Origin: Acridotheres tristis
Taxonomy: Eukaryota; Chordata; Aves; Passeriformes; Sturnidae
Direction of reading: 5' to 3'
NCBI GenBank assembly: GCA_037013685.1
Contig: CM072889.1
Location: 6,767,976-6,831,975, forward strand
DNA length: 64,000 bases
Shown: positions 38,761-51,400 of the stretch, piece after piece
Position numbering within the stretch: position 1 is the first letter of the stretch
How the letters are laid out: every line of letters starts with the position of its first letter
The notes under the pieces: generated by a model
Told to the model about the DNA's origin: nothing
Seen by the model: the letters and a program-made list of their open reading frames with translations, nothing else
Databases searched by the model: none
Translations under genes and position numbers: made by a program

Positions 38761-41700
38761 CAGCATCACCACAAGCATTCAGCAATAATTCCAGGAAAGT
38801 CAAAGGAAGCCTTTTTCAAGAATTTTGTTCACTGTCCAGTTTACACACAGGAAGGGTGAGATCAATAGTTGGAGTCATTTGAGGACAGCCTGATGTAAGC
38901 TTGGAGTGCAAAAGGCTCTTTGGTAACTGGAAAAGGCAGTCTTGGGTCTTCCCAGCCTAGAGCACACCCTTGACCCCTAACTGTGGCAGAACAGGGTTAT
39001 CCAAATTTTTGGCCATTCACGCTTACAAGTGACAACATTATGGTGGCACCCATGAGAAAGGCACCTCGGGAACACTGTCCCAAAGCTGCCTGCATTAACT
39101 TGAGGGTGTATCATGTCTACAGTTCAGAGCTAACTTCAGGCTGGCAGAGTGGGAAGCTGTCGAGTCGACGCCAAGTGTTTGGCTGAGGCAGTTGTTTTGT
39201 GGGTCCCCATTGCATGGCTGACTTGGCACAGGTTACATGTGAGGGGAGTGATGCACTTGTGTAGAGCTATGGTATAAATCTGCTTTGTGCTGCCAGCTGA
39301 AGGCAAGGCAGACTGTGTTCTGCTGGGGAGGTGACAAGGAGGAAAGGTTGACTGTCTGATCTAATAAATGTGTGTGGGTGTGCAGAGTTTCCTGTATTTG
39401 AAAGCTGGTGTTCTGCACCTGTCTGTTACAGGGATAAATGCCTCTTCAAGATGTAATGCAGCAAAAGATTAGACCTTTGTCAGGACAGACAAGCAAGGTC
39501 TGATTCCAGCTTGCAGGTACATTTATCAAATAAAGGTTTTATTTTCATAGCAGTATTAAATAAATTATTTAGCAAAGAACTTTGAAATGTAAAATCTGAT
39601 CATTATGTGGGTCTATTGAAGCTCATCTACACTGTAACAATAACAAAAAATTACAAAACGTATTCAGGAAAAGAGAGAGAGATTGCTGTGCGCCTATTTC
39701 AAACTCACTATTCAATTCTGTTTTCTTATCTGCTTTACCATAATATTTTAACACATATTTTTGTACAACCAAATTGAAATATTGCTGATTTCAGTAGTAT
39801 TATATAATTCCACCATCATTGCCAGATTTACCATTGCTACTGAAGTTACTGTAAAATGAGCTGGCATCACAAGAGTTTGGACATGTTTTACTGAAGAGAA
39901 ACAAAGTGCTCCCATGATAAATGAATGACTGCTGGTGAAGTAGTGAAGTTTGTTTTCCAAGCTCTTCAGCATCTCTTTTGCACCAAAACAACCATTTTTA
40001 GTTTCTCTGCTTCATTGAAAGTCAGCTCAGAAACAATTCACTATGTGTTGCAATGTTACATGCTCAGCATCCTCACTCTGATTAAGTACTCTATTATGAT
40101 AAAAATAATTACTTTTTATGGGACTATACAAAGTAGTTGTTTTAAAGCCAGTTCAAACAAGAAAGTAATTGAAGCAAAGTCATTTTCTTAGAGAAAAAGT
40201 AAGTTTTGCAACTCTGTGGAAGATCAGATGGACTCTTCACAGAATTTAAAAACATTGATTATTTTATATACTACCTTTTCAAGTACCACTGTTTTGCAGT
40301 TCCAGAAATAAGTGAAAGAGACAAAAAATGTGGGAAAATAATTTGGTGGAATCTTGTAGTTGAGTGGAGAATGTCATAAAACTAAGATTCCTACTCCTGA
40401 TTTGGAGACCCATGGGACCTGAATTCCCATCCTTTTTCATCCTTGCAAATAAAGAATAAGTCCCTTATCTTGGAGTGAAAGAGCAAAAGAAAACAGATCC
40501 AAGGAATCTGGCATGCCAGATCATCTCTGACCTTTTCTATGCTCCCATGAACAGAAAAAAGCTCCAAGTCCTGAACTGGATGGAAAATTTTAAACACTGC
40601 TGTAGTGTTACAGTGTTTGGCTCTAGCTGTACTAGGTATCCCTTCCTAAGGACCTTGTGGACTGCATGAGTTTATGTTATATAAAAACATGATTAAGAAC
40701 TCCAGAACCTGTTGTGTGTCTGTCCTGGAGTGCTGCTGCTGATTCCAAAATGACAGTCTGCCGTGTGGCCAAGCAGAAAAGCCATCTGAAGCTCCATACT
40801 CCACTTCCACAGCTTACTGTCAGCATAAAGCAAAAAAATCTAGTCCTATTTTGAGATACAAGTAGTAGAATATTCCTCTGGTCTCAGATTAATAATTTTT
40901 GCTATTTCATCTTGTCCTGTCAAAGTGAAACATGGTAAATATGGGCACTGAGTGTTTAAACTGCTTTAGACATGATGCAATGTTACCTTTCATTTAAATA
41001 GATTAATAATGTGTACTCTACATAACAAACTGCTTTCGGCACAGAATTAAGACATTGAAAACATATTAAAATTGTGTTAGGCTTTCTTAAATGAATGTTT
41101 GTGGATGCTGGTGAGAGTCAGGGAAAACAGTAGTCTGAGTTTTCCGAAGCTACTCGAAGGAAAACAAAAGGGAAAGAATTAATGACAAAGTTTAGCACCT
41201 GATGTTGTTGACAAGATGAGTGCGTGAGGAACGTGATGTTTTGGTAAAAGCATGTTTACAAGAGATGTTGCCTTCCTTGGGCCAATAAGCTTGTTGTATC
41301 CTCGGTTCTGCGAACCAGTCTATAAAAACGTGTCTACTTCTGCAATAAATCACTTCTGCTTTCTGGAAGAAGTTTGTGTTGCTGTGTTTCTTCACCACTC
41401 CCTAGCCTTACAGCGACAAATGCATGCTTTAGAAACAATTCAGTTTGAAATGTCTGTAACATCTGTGGCTCTTTCTCTCACAAATGGGAAGAGCTCCATT
41501 TTTGCAGCCCTGAGGGCAAGTGTTGCATGATTCAAATCCTGGTAGAAAGCTTCCCCATAAGTCAGCTCTGCTGAGGAGGCTCATGAGGTCCATGAAGCAT
41601 AAGTTAGCCTAATCACAATTAGAAGAAGACTAGAAGCAGACTAGGAAAAGGCTAGGACACTTGCAGTATCCAAGGGAAGACTGGACTGAACAAACCTTCA

Positions 41701-42288
41701 GAGATAGTTTCAAGAGCTTACATTTTTTTGAATTCTCCTCTGAAGTTTCTGGCCATGACAATCAAAAAATAGTTGATGGTTAAAATAAACATATGTAAGG
41801 AAAGCACTAGAGAAATTAAAGTGATGGATCAAAAAGACACCTGGTACTTGAGGCATCTCAGTTTCCCCCTTTATGCTTTATCTACACCTGCATGTCACAA
41901 CTTTTGATGGTTTACTGCTTTGAGCTCCCTGAAGAAAAGTAAAGAGAACAGGACAAAGTTGACACCTGGAGAAAGCCTGAAGTTTCAACTTTGAATCTCA
42001 TTGTTGGGCTCAGAGGAGATGATGGGTGGAAGTGTTCTGTTACAGCAGATACCAGGAATGCTTGTTGCCATTTTCATAATGCACTGCAGTTCAGGTCTGA
42101 GTTTAACTGAAGCCACTCCTAGTTTCTTCTTAAGGCAAGAATGCAGACACTAACTGATGTATGGACCAAAACTTATTTTATTTACTCCTGAGACCCCCCC
42201 TTGGAGAAAAAAGTGGACTTTACCTTGGGAAGTGTCATGTGATGACACATAGTCAGACTTGCCAGCCCCCATGAGATTTGTGGAAGCA

Positions 42289-42305
42289 GCCTGACATGGT
42301 CAGGC
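42289..42305. repeat. 7-bp inverted repeat GCCTGAC/GTCAGGC
   Basis: GCCTGAC at 42289-42295 and GTCAGGC at 42299-42305 are exact reverse complements around the three bases ATG. It is a short GC-containing dyad beside the antisense relic at 42334-42806. Confidence 0.7.
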
Positions 42306-42333
42306 AGTCTTGTGGTCATCATCTGTCTTAAAT

Positions 42334-42806
42334 TCAAGTTGTTCCACATTCTGCAGTGAGAATAGTTCTTGAAGCTGCCTTTTGGGGAGGAGAATTCATG
42401 ACTTTGCTGTGTGTCATTGGTCTGTCATGCACCATAGTCAGCAGAGCTCTTTCTGAAGGCATCTTCTTCTTACCTGTGGAGATTGTTCCAGCTATTAGAG
42501 TCTTCAGAATACACCACTTCAAATCTGGCAGTGAAAGACTGGTATGGTTCGTCTTCTCATGTCTTTGAACACCCCGTCAATAAATTCTTGAATACACAGA
42601 CTCGTATAAAACATCCTACCTTCGATCTTCCTGAATAACCTTGAGATGTTTGCTCCACTAACCCTTTGCTCCACTATGTTTCCTTCTGTGAAATGGTGAA
42701 ATAGGACCCCATCCACACTGCCATTGTTGAAAGTTAAATTAGTTGTTAGCAAAATGCATTGATGTCCCCAGCTGAAATTATTAGTGTGATAATTGGGCAA
42801 AAGCAA
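42334..42806 (-). pseudogene. Possible second antisense coding relic
   Basis: Two minus-strand frames, 42806 to 42519 and 42522 to 42334, abut with a frameshift. The first reads as a plausible protein segment (for example NNGSVDGVLFHHFTEGN and TSLCIQEFIDGVFKDMRRR). A CIQEF string also appears in the 48.0-49.2 kb relic, but the flanks do not align, so common origin is unsupported. I cannot assign a family, and chance is a serious alternative. Confidence 0.18.
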
Positions 42807-45800
42807 GGCTCTATCAGATATTTTAAATTATACTACATACGGTGGTTTATCTGAATTTCTAATATTTGTTTAAGGAAAGTGTGTCATTGAATTTAATGTT
42901 CTAGAAACCTTATGAATTTCCAATCTATTTTAGCTGTACATTTCAAATTATGCTTATAATTGTGTTTTTATTGAATATGTAAGTTCCTTTCAATTTCCTA
43001 TTACACTACATGGATTTTAATATATATTTGAGAAGAATGCACACTGTGGATAGGTAGCACTTTTGAGTGTTTTAAAATTGTCACATTTGTTTAATTAGCC
43101 AGTAGATCCTGCTACATTGGTTTGTCAGCGGTGTAACTATTTCTTTGGATAGCTGGAAATTTTGACCAGAATGGTTTTTGTATTTTCTTTTTTCTCAAGG
43201 AATTTCTCACATTTTTATTTAAAAGCAGTCATGCAGCCTTGCAGGAGTCAGATGAAGAAAATGTCAGGTTCTAGCATTAGAATGAAGATGATTTTATTAC
43301 TTCAGGGCCTTGAGGTGTTTGTAGACCATTGTTCAGAGGCAGGAGAGAAAAGCTGTCTCCAAACAAGAATCTGAAGGTCTGATCCAAGTGCCCAGTTTTT
43401 TTCAATGTTCTTATACTCTGTGTTCTACCTGCTGCAAATGTTACTGTATGGCCTTCCAGAGCTCCTGGGGCCTGGGCCCTGGTGTGGATGTCTTTAGAAA
43501 CCTGTTATCGACACTTTACAGCTCTTGTTTAAATGTTTTCTCTATTCCAAAATTTCTGTTCAGTGTGTAAGCAAATATTTTTGAGGGAGGTGGAAATACT
43601 GACTAGTACTTTCCAGGGTGAAACAGGGGCAACATGAACCTGCAAAGGCATAGGAGACTGGCATGGGTGGTTAACAGGAAAAAAAATGGGCAGACTTGTA
43701 TTCACTGTTTGCTGTGGGTTGATTGAGGGGTTTAAAGTGTGGACCAAATTTCACCTCTGGATCCAAGCTGGAAAATGGCATGTACTGATCTTTTGTGAGG
43801 AATGCTTTGAGATTTTTCTGATGGCATTTATTTCACAAGCACTGAGTGTTAAAAGCCCCTTTGGACTTTGTAGTCATTACTTTCTTTGCCATGAGTATAT
43901 CCTACTAAAGAAAATGTGTACACCAAGGTACAGGTACCTTAAAATATACTCTTCTGAGCCTTAGGATAAAAACACTTCATATATGGTTTGTAGGCATATC
44001 CCCAGCAGTGACTTTTTAAAAATTTTTTAAATCAAGCCAATTAATCCCTTCCCACTTATTCCAGTATTTTATTGTTTCTAACCTCTCGAGTCCCTAGTCT
44101 TTTCAACAAGAGGTCTGAACTGCCATTTATCTGAAAAAGTAATGTTGTACCAATCAAATGAAAACCGGTGCTGAGATTTTTCTTTGAAGAGCAGCCCCTT
44201 GTCATTCCTGAGTTCAGACAAAAACAAAGAACAGAGCTTCTGCAGTGAGGCGTTCACTGCAGGCTTCTTTCCATGAAAATAGTTATCACTCCTTTTTTTA
44301 CTTGGCAGTTGAGTCGTTGTTTCTTTTAAAAGAATTTGTCATGATCTCCTCATTACCATTTTTGTTAATATGATAAGTGTAAACTACAAGAAAATGATCA
44401 TGTTTGAAAGGACACAGGAACCCCAAGAAATGTTGCACTAACTGCTTGTGTTCTTTGAAAAGACTTAGACTGGGAATTTGACTAATTTGTATCATTCTGT
44501 CTGCTTTACCAGCAGCATTGTCATTTTCTACCATCTTTCACTTATAACACAAGTTACCTTTCAAAAAGAATGCTGTGTTATTGCATCCGGCCTTTGTGTG
44601 TCTCCAGCAAAGATCAACAATTCCTTTTGGTAGTTGCTTGAACATAATAATATATTGCACTTTGTACTTTAAAAAGAAGAAATAAAACAAAACATCCTTT
44701 GGCGTGTTTACTCCAGTTCATCTTTGCTTGGTAACTGGTAGTTTTCAGTGTTTGACACCAGCTGGAGCTGTGACTTGCTCACACTGCTTGGAGCTAACTA
44801 GGCAGCCATGAGTCTGCTGGGTGGTCTTTTCTTGGGCTTGCTCCAAGTTTGTTCCAAATTGCTCATACGTTCCCTGATAAACTGTTACTAATGAACAGTT
44901 TGGTATTCCTTTTGGGCCATCTAGAAGCAAAAAAGACAATACATGTCATCATCTAGTAATGTAGAGATAAGATGTTTAAGTGCTGGAGCACTGAATTTAC
45001 AGTATTTCAGTGTGTGGCTTTTGTGTCCTATTCATTAATCTTCATGTGGGAAAAGAAGTAGTGGAGTGCTTTGAGACAGGAAGGTTACGGACTTCGCCCT
45101 TTTTTAGCCCTGTTTTTAGGAGTTAGTTTGTTTCAATGTAGTTTGCTGTCAGAAGTTTTTTAAAAATGCAGACGCAGGAGGCTCTGTCGATCTGGTGCAC
45201 AGTCAGAACACGCTGATTTCAGGCACTAGGACCGCTCTGTGTGGGACCAGGCATCCTCAGCTGTCGTATGTCTTAGTGGCAGTCCCGAATATTTAACGTT
45301 TCCAGCCTCCAACTAGCTTTGTAAGAAAAAACATGCTGGGAAATGAGGAATCAAATGTACGCAACAGTGGGAATCTGTCTACCAGAAACACTCTGAAGCC
45401 GCTATACCTTAAAGAAGATCAGAAAAGACCTCAGCATGTTTTGGCTTCAGTTTTCTTTACTGTTTAAGCTGGCTTATTTGGATAAGGCTGACATACCAAA
45501 AGAGTACATGTTGTATCAAAACATCTTCTATAACATACATCCATTTTTTCTACACCTGTTAGCTTAGCAGAAGTGGATCAAAGGGAGTGTTGGCATGATT
45601 TACAGGACACATAGATGCAGGAACAGACCTGCTTCAAGGCACAAGTGAGGAAAAGGAAATTCAGACTGAAATGTTTGTTCTTTTCTAAAGGGTAAAATTA
45701 CTATAATAAATGCCAGGTTGCCTGAAAGGGTTTCAGGTGGCTGGTTAGGTCTTTCTGTAAGAGAATACAATTAAAGTGTTGAACATGAGAGGAAGCAACG

Positions 45801-47221
45801 ACTCTATCTCTGTGTTACAGATGAAGACCCATAGTGTATTGTTTGACAAACATGCTAAGCTTTTTAACTTTATAAAAGAAACCAAGGTGACAAAATTAGA
45901 AGCGCTAGTGATCAGGCTTAAGTTTGGAGTTTCTTTGTACATCCTGGGCTTGCTGAATATTGACCAAGCTGTGCCTGTGTTATCCATACATTTTGGACAC
46001 ATACATTGGATTTTTCAGCCCATAGTCTCTGTTGCAAATTTTCAGCCAATATTCAGAAGTTTTACCACTGCCCTAGGCATTGCATAAGACAAAAATGAGA
46101 CAGTTTGTGCCCCGCAGAGCATTCATAGTCTCTGAAATAGGCACTGGGAAGATAACTATGCTTCATAGGGGAAAGTGAATTTTTCATGCATGAAGGGAGA
46201 AGCAAGTTCTCAACTGAGACACATGGCAGGGAGATAATCACATAGGCAAGGAAAAGGAATGGTGAAAAAAGACAGCTTTGTAAGGGCAGGTTTCAGCTTT
46301 TCAAGGTGTTCACTATGTTTTTGCTTCAGCCTCAGACTGCTGGTTTAACAGCATTACAGTGGAGGTGATGAGACTGTATAAGAGCAGCATCAAAAACAAA
46401 TGCTACCCTGGCACACACATGCAGGAAAACCCTGCTGCAATACTGCTTGTGTGGTAAGCAGAATAAGAGATCTGGCAGAGTCTTGGTTTGGAAGGCAAAG
46501 AAACTGCTTTTGTAAAGGATTTCAGTGTATGTTGTACAGCAGCGTGTGGTAGCTTCATTTCTTTGCATTTGATGAGTAACACTCAGAGTCCAATTTTAAT
46601 GAAAGCAAATCATGACTTAAACAAAAGAATTGGGCTTTAAATTCAAATAAGTTGCCTAACCTGGCTTCTTAATTTTCCCTATATGCTATTTCAGGTAATT
46701 AATGCTCCTGTTTTAAGGTTAAAGCCAGTGTACTCGGGCACAAATTAATGCTTTCAAATTCCTGATGATATTTTGACTTAGTTTCCTCATATTGTCAGGA
46801 TGTAAATTTTAAGCTGTTTACATGGGTCTAAAAATTATTGCATAATATAAAACTTACACAGTTTTTGTTCTAAGCTTACAGAACAAGAGGTTTTGAAGTT
46901 TAGTAATCTAATTTTGCCTGATACTGAATTTGGAGATGTTATTTTTTCACTATCCTGCCATAAGTTGCTTCAGAAATTTAATGCATTTTATAATAAATTC
47001 CATTGATAAAGTCTTGTCCTGTGACTGTGTAACTCCATGTTGTACTTGTATGAAAAAACCCATTAATTGATTACATCTGGCAATGTAAAGGAGATGATGT
47101 AATGTATTGTATAAATGCGCACAGTGGAGTGCCTCAGGGTAGGAGTAGTCTTGTTTTGTAACTGTTAATTATAGTTTTGCTCTCCTCTTGGTGTGAACCC
47201 TAAGTTTCAGAGAAGAAAACA

Positions 47222-47374
47222 GACAATCCAAGACATGCTTTCTTGCTTGTGAAGTTGGATGAGGATGGATGGAACAAATTACCAGATTCTCTTAAACAAG
47301 TGCCAGCAGTGAATACTTTCAAAACACAGTTGCTTATTTGCTTGGAGAATGGCTTTTTTGCCAATGTTTTTTAA
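47222..47374 (+). mobile_element. Possible non-LTR retrotransposon ORF2 tail
   Basis: A + strand frame reads ...DEDGWNKLPDSLKQVPAVNTFKTQLL... before a stop at about 47372. The arrangement WN-LP-x-S/E-x-(V/L)-x-A-x-x-VN-x-FK-x-x-L is the usual C-terminal motif of CR1/L2/L3-clade ORF2 proteins. Only about 50 codons are recognisable and no reverse transcriptase motif is visible upstream. It could also be chance resemblance. Confidence 0.35.
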
Positions 47375-48005
47375 ATTGCAGAGATGAAATTATATGTTGG
47401 TATTGGTAACTTTTGAAAGAATTAACTTTTTACAACTTATTGTGCCTTTGTTTATACTGTACTGTTGTAGTGCCAGGATGTTATGTTGTATTTAACAGAT
47501 CAATGCATACTTCCTACCTCGTGGGGCCCTTGTGACAATAAGATGTGCAATCCCTGGGGATGGTTACCAACAAGTATTATTTTGAATAAATAAAAACACT
47601 GGGATATGGATGTGCATCTCAGTGGGGATGAAAAGCTGCCAAGAACAGGAGGCATTGCATTGGCCGTACTGTCCACAGAAGGGCTCTGGTTCTGTGTATT
47701 GGGCAGCAAAGCCATTAGTTTAGTTACCAGGAGTGACAGCTGAAGGATGCCTCGCTTCCTGGAACTGGGTGTGGTACTCGTGACTGCAAGTACCTGAATA
47801 TTTATGGGCATATAATTGACTTCTAAGATTCTAAAACTGGTGTTAGATGGTGTGAACCCAATATCAAGTTCTGGGTGCTATATTAAACAGAAAAGTTCTC
47901 AGCACAGTTGAGAATTTGAAAGTATGGAAGATCAGGATTTTGCCCTCATGATTGCCATGATGTTCCTGAAGTGCTCTGTGAAAGATGCAGCACCAAACAC
48001 TGTCT

Positions 48006-49159
48006 CTAGCATCCCAGACAAGAGGGATCTCCAGTCTGACCCATTCTGACAGTTGATGTTCCTGACCTGCCAGTAAGTCTGTACAGAGGAATAGTTATAT
48101 GGAAATAGAAATGCCTCCTGTGGCTCACCATCTCATATGTGCCTGGCAAAACTTTGATCATCCTCTCCTTGCACACAACAATTGTCATTAACAAACCCCA
48201 CATTGCTGCAGCTGACAAGATTCCTCCTGCCTTTCCTGGCTGGGAAGCAGGGTTACCACTCCAGTCAGTGTCATTATTCCTGGTCGGTACATGCCTGTCT
48301 TTGGACCCTTTGGAAGCTCATGGCTCATCAGAAAGACAACACTGGCTCCTGCTCATTTCCTGGACTTTGGGTGGATTCTCAGACAGTGGTGGAAGACAAA
48401 GACATGGTGTTTCAGAGAGGATGTCATACATGCTGGATGTATCTACCTTTGACTTCATGAGTTCCAACATCCTCATTTTCCACTGAACTCTTTGATCTCT
48501 CATCACATAAAACTTGTCAAGAAAGCTGTCCTGTGTGCTTGCTAAAAAGTCATGCTTCATTTTTTACATTATATGAGTTTTTTTGCCAGTTATAGTCTAT
48601 GAGCTCCCAATGTCCTACATGCACTTTACTCATACTGGGAGCCTAAGCCTGGCAGGAGTAGGGATAGAGCTGCTGCAGATCTTTGGTCCCGTGCAGCTCA
48701 TCATAACGGTATTTCTGTAGTGGGTCCATAGGGGGGTTGTGCTGCATGCTCCTAAAAATGCTAAGTGAGAAGGTGCTGAAAGGCATAAAACTTGCTTGGT
48801 ATTGAACTGAAGACTTTATTGTCCTAAGCATTGTAATAAATTCAAGCCAGTTTTTGACCATATAATCTTCCTGAGGTGAACCCTGAAGAAAATTATCCTG
48901 ATCCACCTTGGAGAAAAGTATTCAACCTGTTCCATAGAGGAGCCTTGGGAACGAACTCCTGTATGCACAGCATGGACCACTTGGGGCCAGGCCCAGCAGA
49001 GAGCTGAACCCTTTGACAGGATGCACACACTTTTATATAGGCTATGGTTTCCTTAGGATTGTAGCAGACTTGTGAAATTGAATCCAGTGGTGGAGTCATG
49101 TGGTTTGCCTTCATTACTCTACCCCTGAAACAGCCTCTTGAGCTGAGATGACTTCTCAC
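48006..49159 (-). pseudogene. Unidentified decayed coding sequence, antisense
   Basis: On the minus strand, three successive blocks of protein-like frame follow each other in the same direction with frameshifts between them: 49159 to 48893, 48906 to 48643, and 48560 to 48006. The last block is about 185 codons interrupted by one TGA at 48318-48320, which could be a decayed CGA. The peptides have balanced composition, with segments such as EDYMVKNWLEFITMLRTIKS, PPMDPLQKYRYDELHGTKDL and SFLDKFYVMRDQRVQWKMRM. I do not recognise the family. There is no visible splice structure, and an obvious poly(T) tract on the expected side is lacking, so a processed retrocopy is not proven. It may be an old retrocopy, a decayed mobile-element or viral gene, or a run of chance frames. 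Confidence 0.33.
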
Positions 49160-50412
49160 TGTAATGGAGCATTGTTTTTCTTTACATACATGAGATTGGT
49201 TAGAGCAGTAAGCGCATCAGTCGTGATTTTTTTTTTTATTGTCTTTTAAGTCCTCTAAGCAAAGAATATGTGTGTTATTAATTACAAAAGCTACAGTATG
49301 AGGAAAATATATTGGAAAGTTTGAGGTGTACAGGAGTCATAGAGTACTGAGAAACTCAACAGAAAAAGAAAATACTCATATTTCTTTGTGGATTTCCAAA
49401 TGCTAACAAAATAGGAAAGGATAACATATACTGTAAAATTCGTAGTCAACCACAATTGGCTTCTAAAGCAAGTTCTATATTAATTTTCATGGAATATAAT
49501 TTTTGTATGTCCCCTTCTTGTTAAAATGGAAAGAAATATTAATTTATCATCGGTTGATATGGAATGTATCCCATTCCCCTGCTGCCAAAGGGAACTTACT
49601 AGTCATCACTGATAAAACCCACAGGTCAACACTGTGGTTTAGGCTGTGGGCAGAACAAGGGTTGCTTCTTTGTAGAATCAACTCTAGTTTTTCAATAATA
49701 AACTCAGGCATGTATGCATTGTATTTCCAGTTGTCTTTCAAGCAGTTTTTGGGAGAGTAACAAGATAGATTCTAGTATGACAAAGACATTATTGGAGATG
49801 CCACCACATTGTTCCTCAAAATACATTCACTGGGCACTAGCCAATAATAATAACTATGCTAAAACAATTGCATGAATAAAAGGTTTTCAGCTTGAACATT
49901 CATAGCAGGCCATCCCTGAAGTATTTTACATTTTTTTTTACCCTCTTACAGGGAAAGAGGTGTGGTATCCCTTTGATGATGAGATTTTTTTTTTAATGCT
50001 GAAATCATAATCAAATGTATATTAATGAATTTATCTATCACGTCCATGTCAATACGGACAATGTATCAAAATCCCTTCCTAAGGAAGCCTTTGACCCAGT
50101 ATAAAGCAGGCCAGATTACTAGTCAAAATATTTCCAACCACTTGTGCAAATTATCCATTCCTTCATAAGGAATATGAATAAAAACAACCCGTAAGTTTAT
50201 TGTCTTTGTGTTACTTTAGGCTTTAGTGTCATTCGCTTGTCATTTCCATGTATAAATATATATCTATATATTCATTCTTTCCTTAGCCTTTCCCCCAAAG
50301 ATGAAACAGGCTGAGATGGTTTTTAATTCAGTATGCATCACACACAAAAAGTGTGGATGCCCCTCATGCATTACTGGTTTCCTGGCAGAGTTTGATTAGG
50401 TTTGTATAAATG

Positions 50413-50439
50413 CAGAAACCAGAAAGATGCTGGTTTCTG
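50413..50439. repeat. Perfect 10-bp stem hairpin
   Basis: The arms CAGAAACCAG (50413-50422) and CTGGTTTCTG (50430-50439) are exact reverse complements around the 7-nt loop AAAGATG. The stem has mixed base content, so it is less likely to be a low-complexity artefact. It is too short for a canonical pre-miRNA. Confidence 0.75.
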
Positions 50440-51026
50440 AAACTAGAAACAAGACAGGCTTTTTACTAAGGTCGCATTGATAAATAGTTAATAAAACATT
50501 AATAAATAATTTTAATACAATCGTTAATAAATGGTAAATCGCTTGGCTGTCTTTATTCCTATCTTTATTCCATCAAGGCAGTAGGTTTCTTAGCACCAGC
50601 TGTAGCATCAAGTTTGTAATAACCTTAGAACATCTATTCTTCACATCTTAATTTTTTCTGAACGCAACTTTAACGTGCTGTGTCTCCAAAAATTGGAGGA
50701 GGTTTAAAGCAATAGATTTAGCTAAGATTTAAAAGTACTGAGAGGGCCATTTGACAGAGAGAATATCACAGATAAGGTCTCTTTAGCAGCAGTGACCTCA
50801 GATTGAATGAATTTATTGCTAGTGATATATGTGGGGCTGGCCCTCTTCCTACTCCACTGGGTGCCCTCTAATGATGTGAGAAAGTCCTGAGACTGCCTTT
50901 GTGGCCACAGAAGGGAAAAAAATGGGACTGTTGCGCTTTTTTTCTGCTTTTTTGTGGCGGTATCCACAAGAGAAGCAGTAAGGGTAGGGCTTGGCCTAAC
51001 CAGTTGTGATCTATCAAAACTTCAGA

Positions 51027-51400
51027 ACAAGAAGAAGGGCTGGGTAGGGTCTTAGAAATCTCATAATCTACTACACATTCCTGTCCCAGTGTAGGAATCA
51101 ATTCTGCCTAAGCTATACCTGACTGATTTGTGCTTATCTGTTCTTAGGCATGTTCTTCCACAGGTGGAGTCTGTGTAGTCCTCTGAGCTGTTTCAGTGCT
51201 GCAGTATCCTTACCATTAAAGAGCTTTTTCTTATATCTAAATGGAATTTTTTTGGCTGCAGTTGAAGTACATATCCTCCATAAAACTGGAGAACAGATTA
51301 TTCTCTCCTTTAGGAACAGCTCTTTCTGTAATAAAAGGCAGTTCTCATGTCTCCCCTCAGTTCTCCCATGGGAAGTAGCATGAGCCCTATATCTTGGGAG
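51027..51400 (-). mobile_element. CR1-type LINE 3' region, antisense, old
   Basis: The segment follows antisense CR1 over several hundred bases. It has a gaagggctgggtagggtctt block, then ggtggagtctgt, then cagtgctgcagtatcctta, then aaagagctttttctta and aaatggaatttt, and finally tctcccctcagttctcc. These match, in order, the usual blocks around ttggaaggga, atggagactcca, cagtgctctgtcaccctta, aagaagttcttcct, aagtggaacttcc and cccctcagtcttctc. Divergence is high, so the insertion is ancient. Two open frames across it, one on each strand, are chance by-products. Confidence 0.8.
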
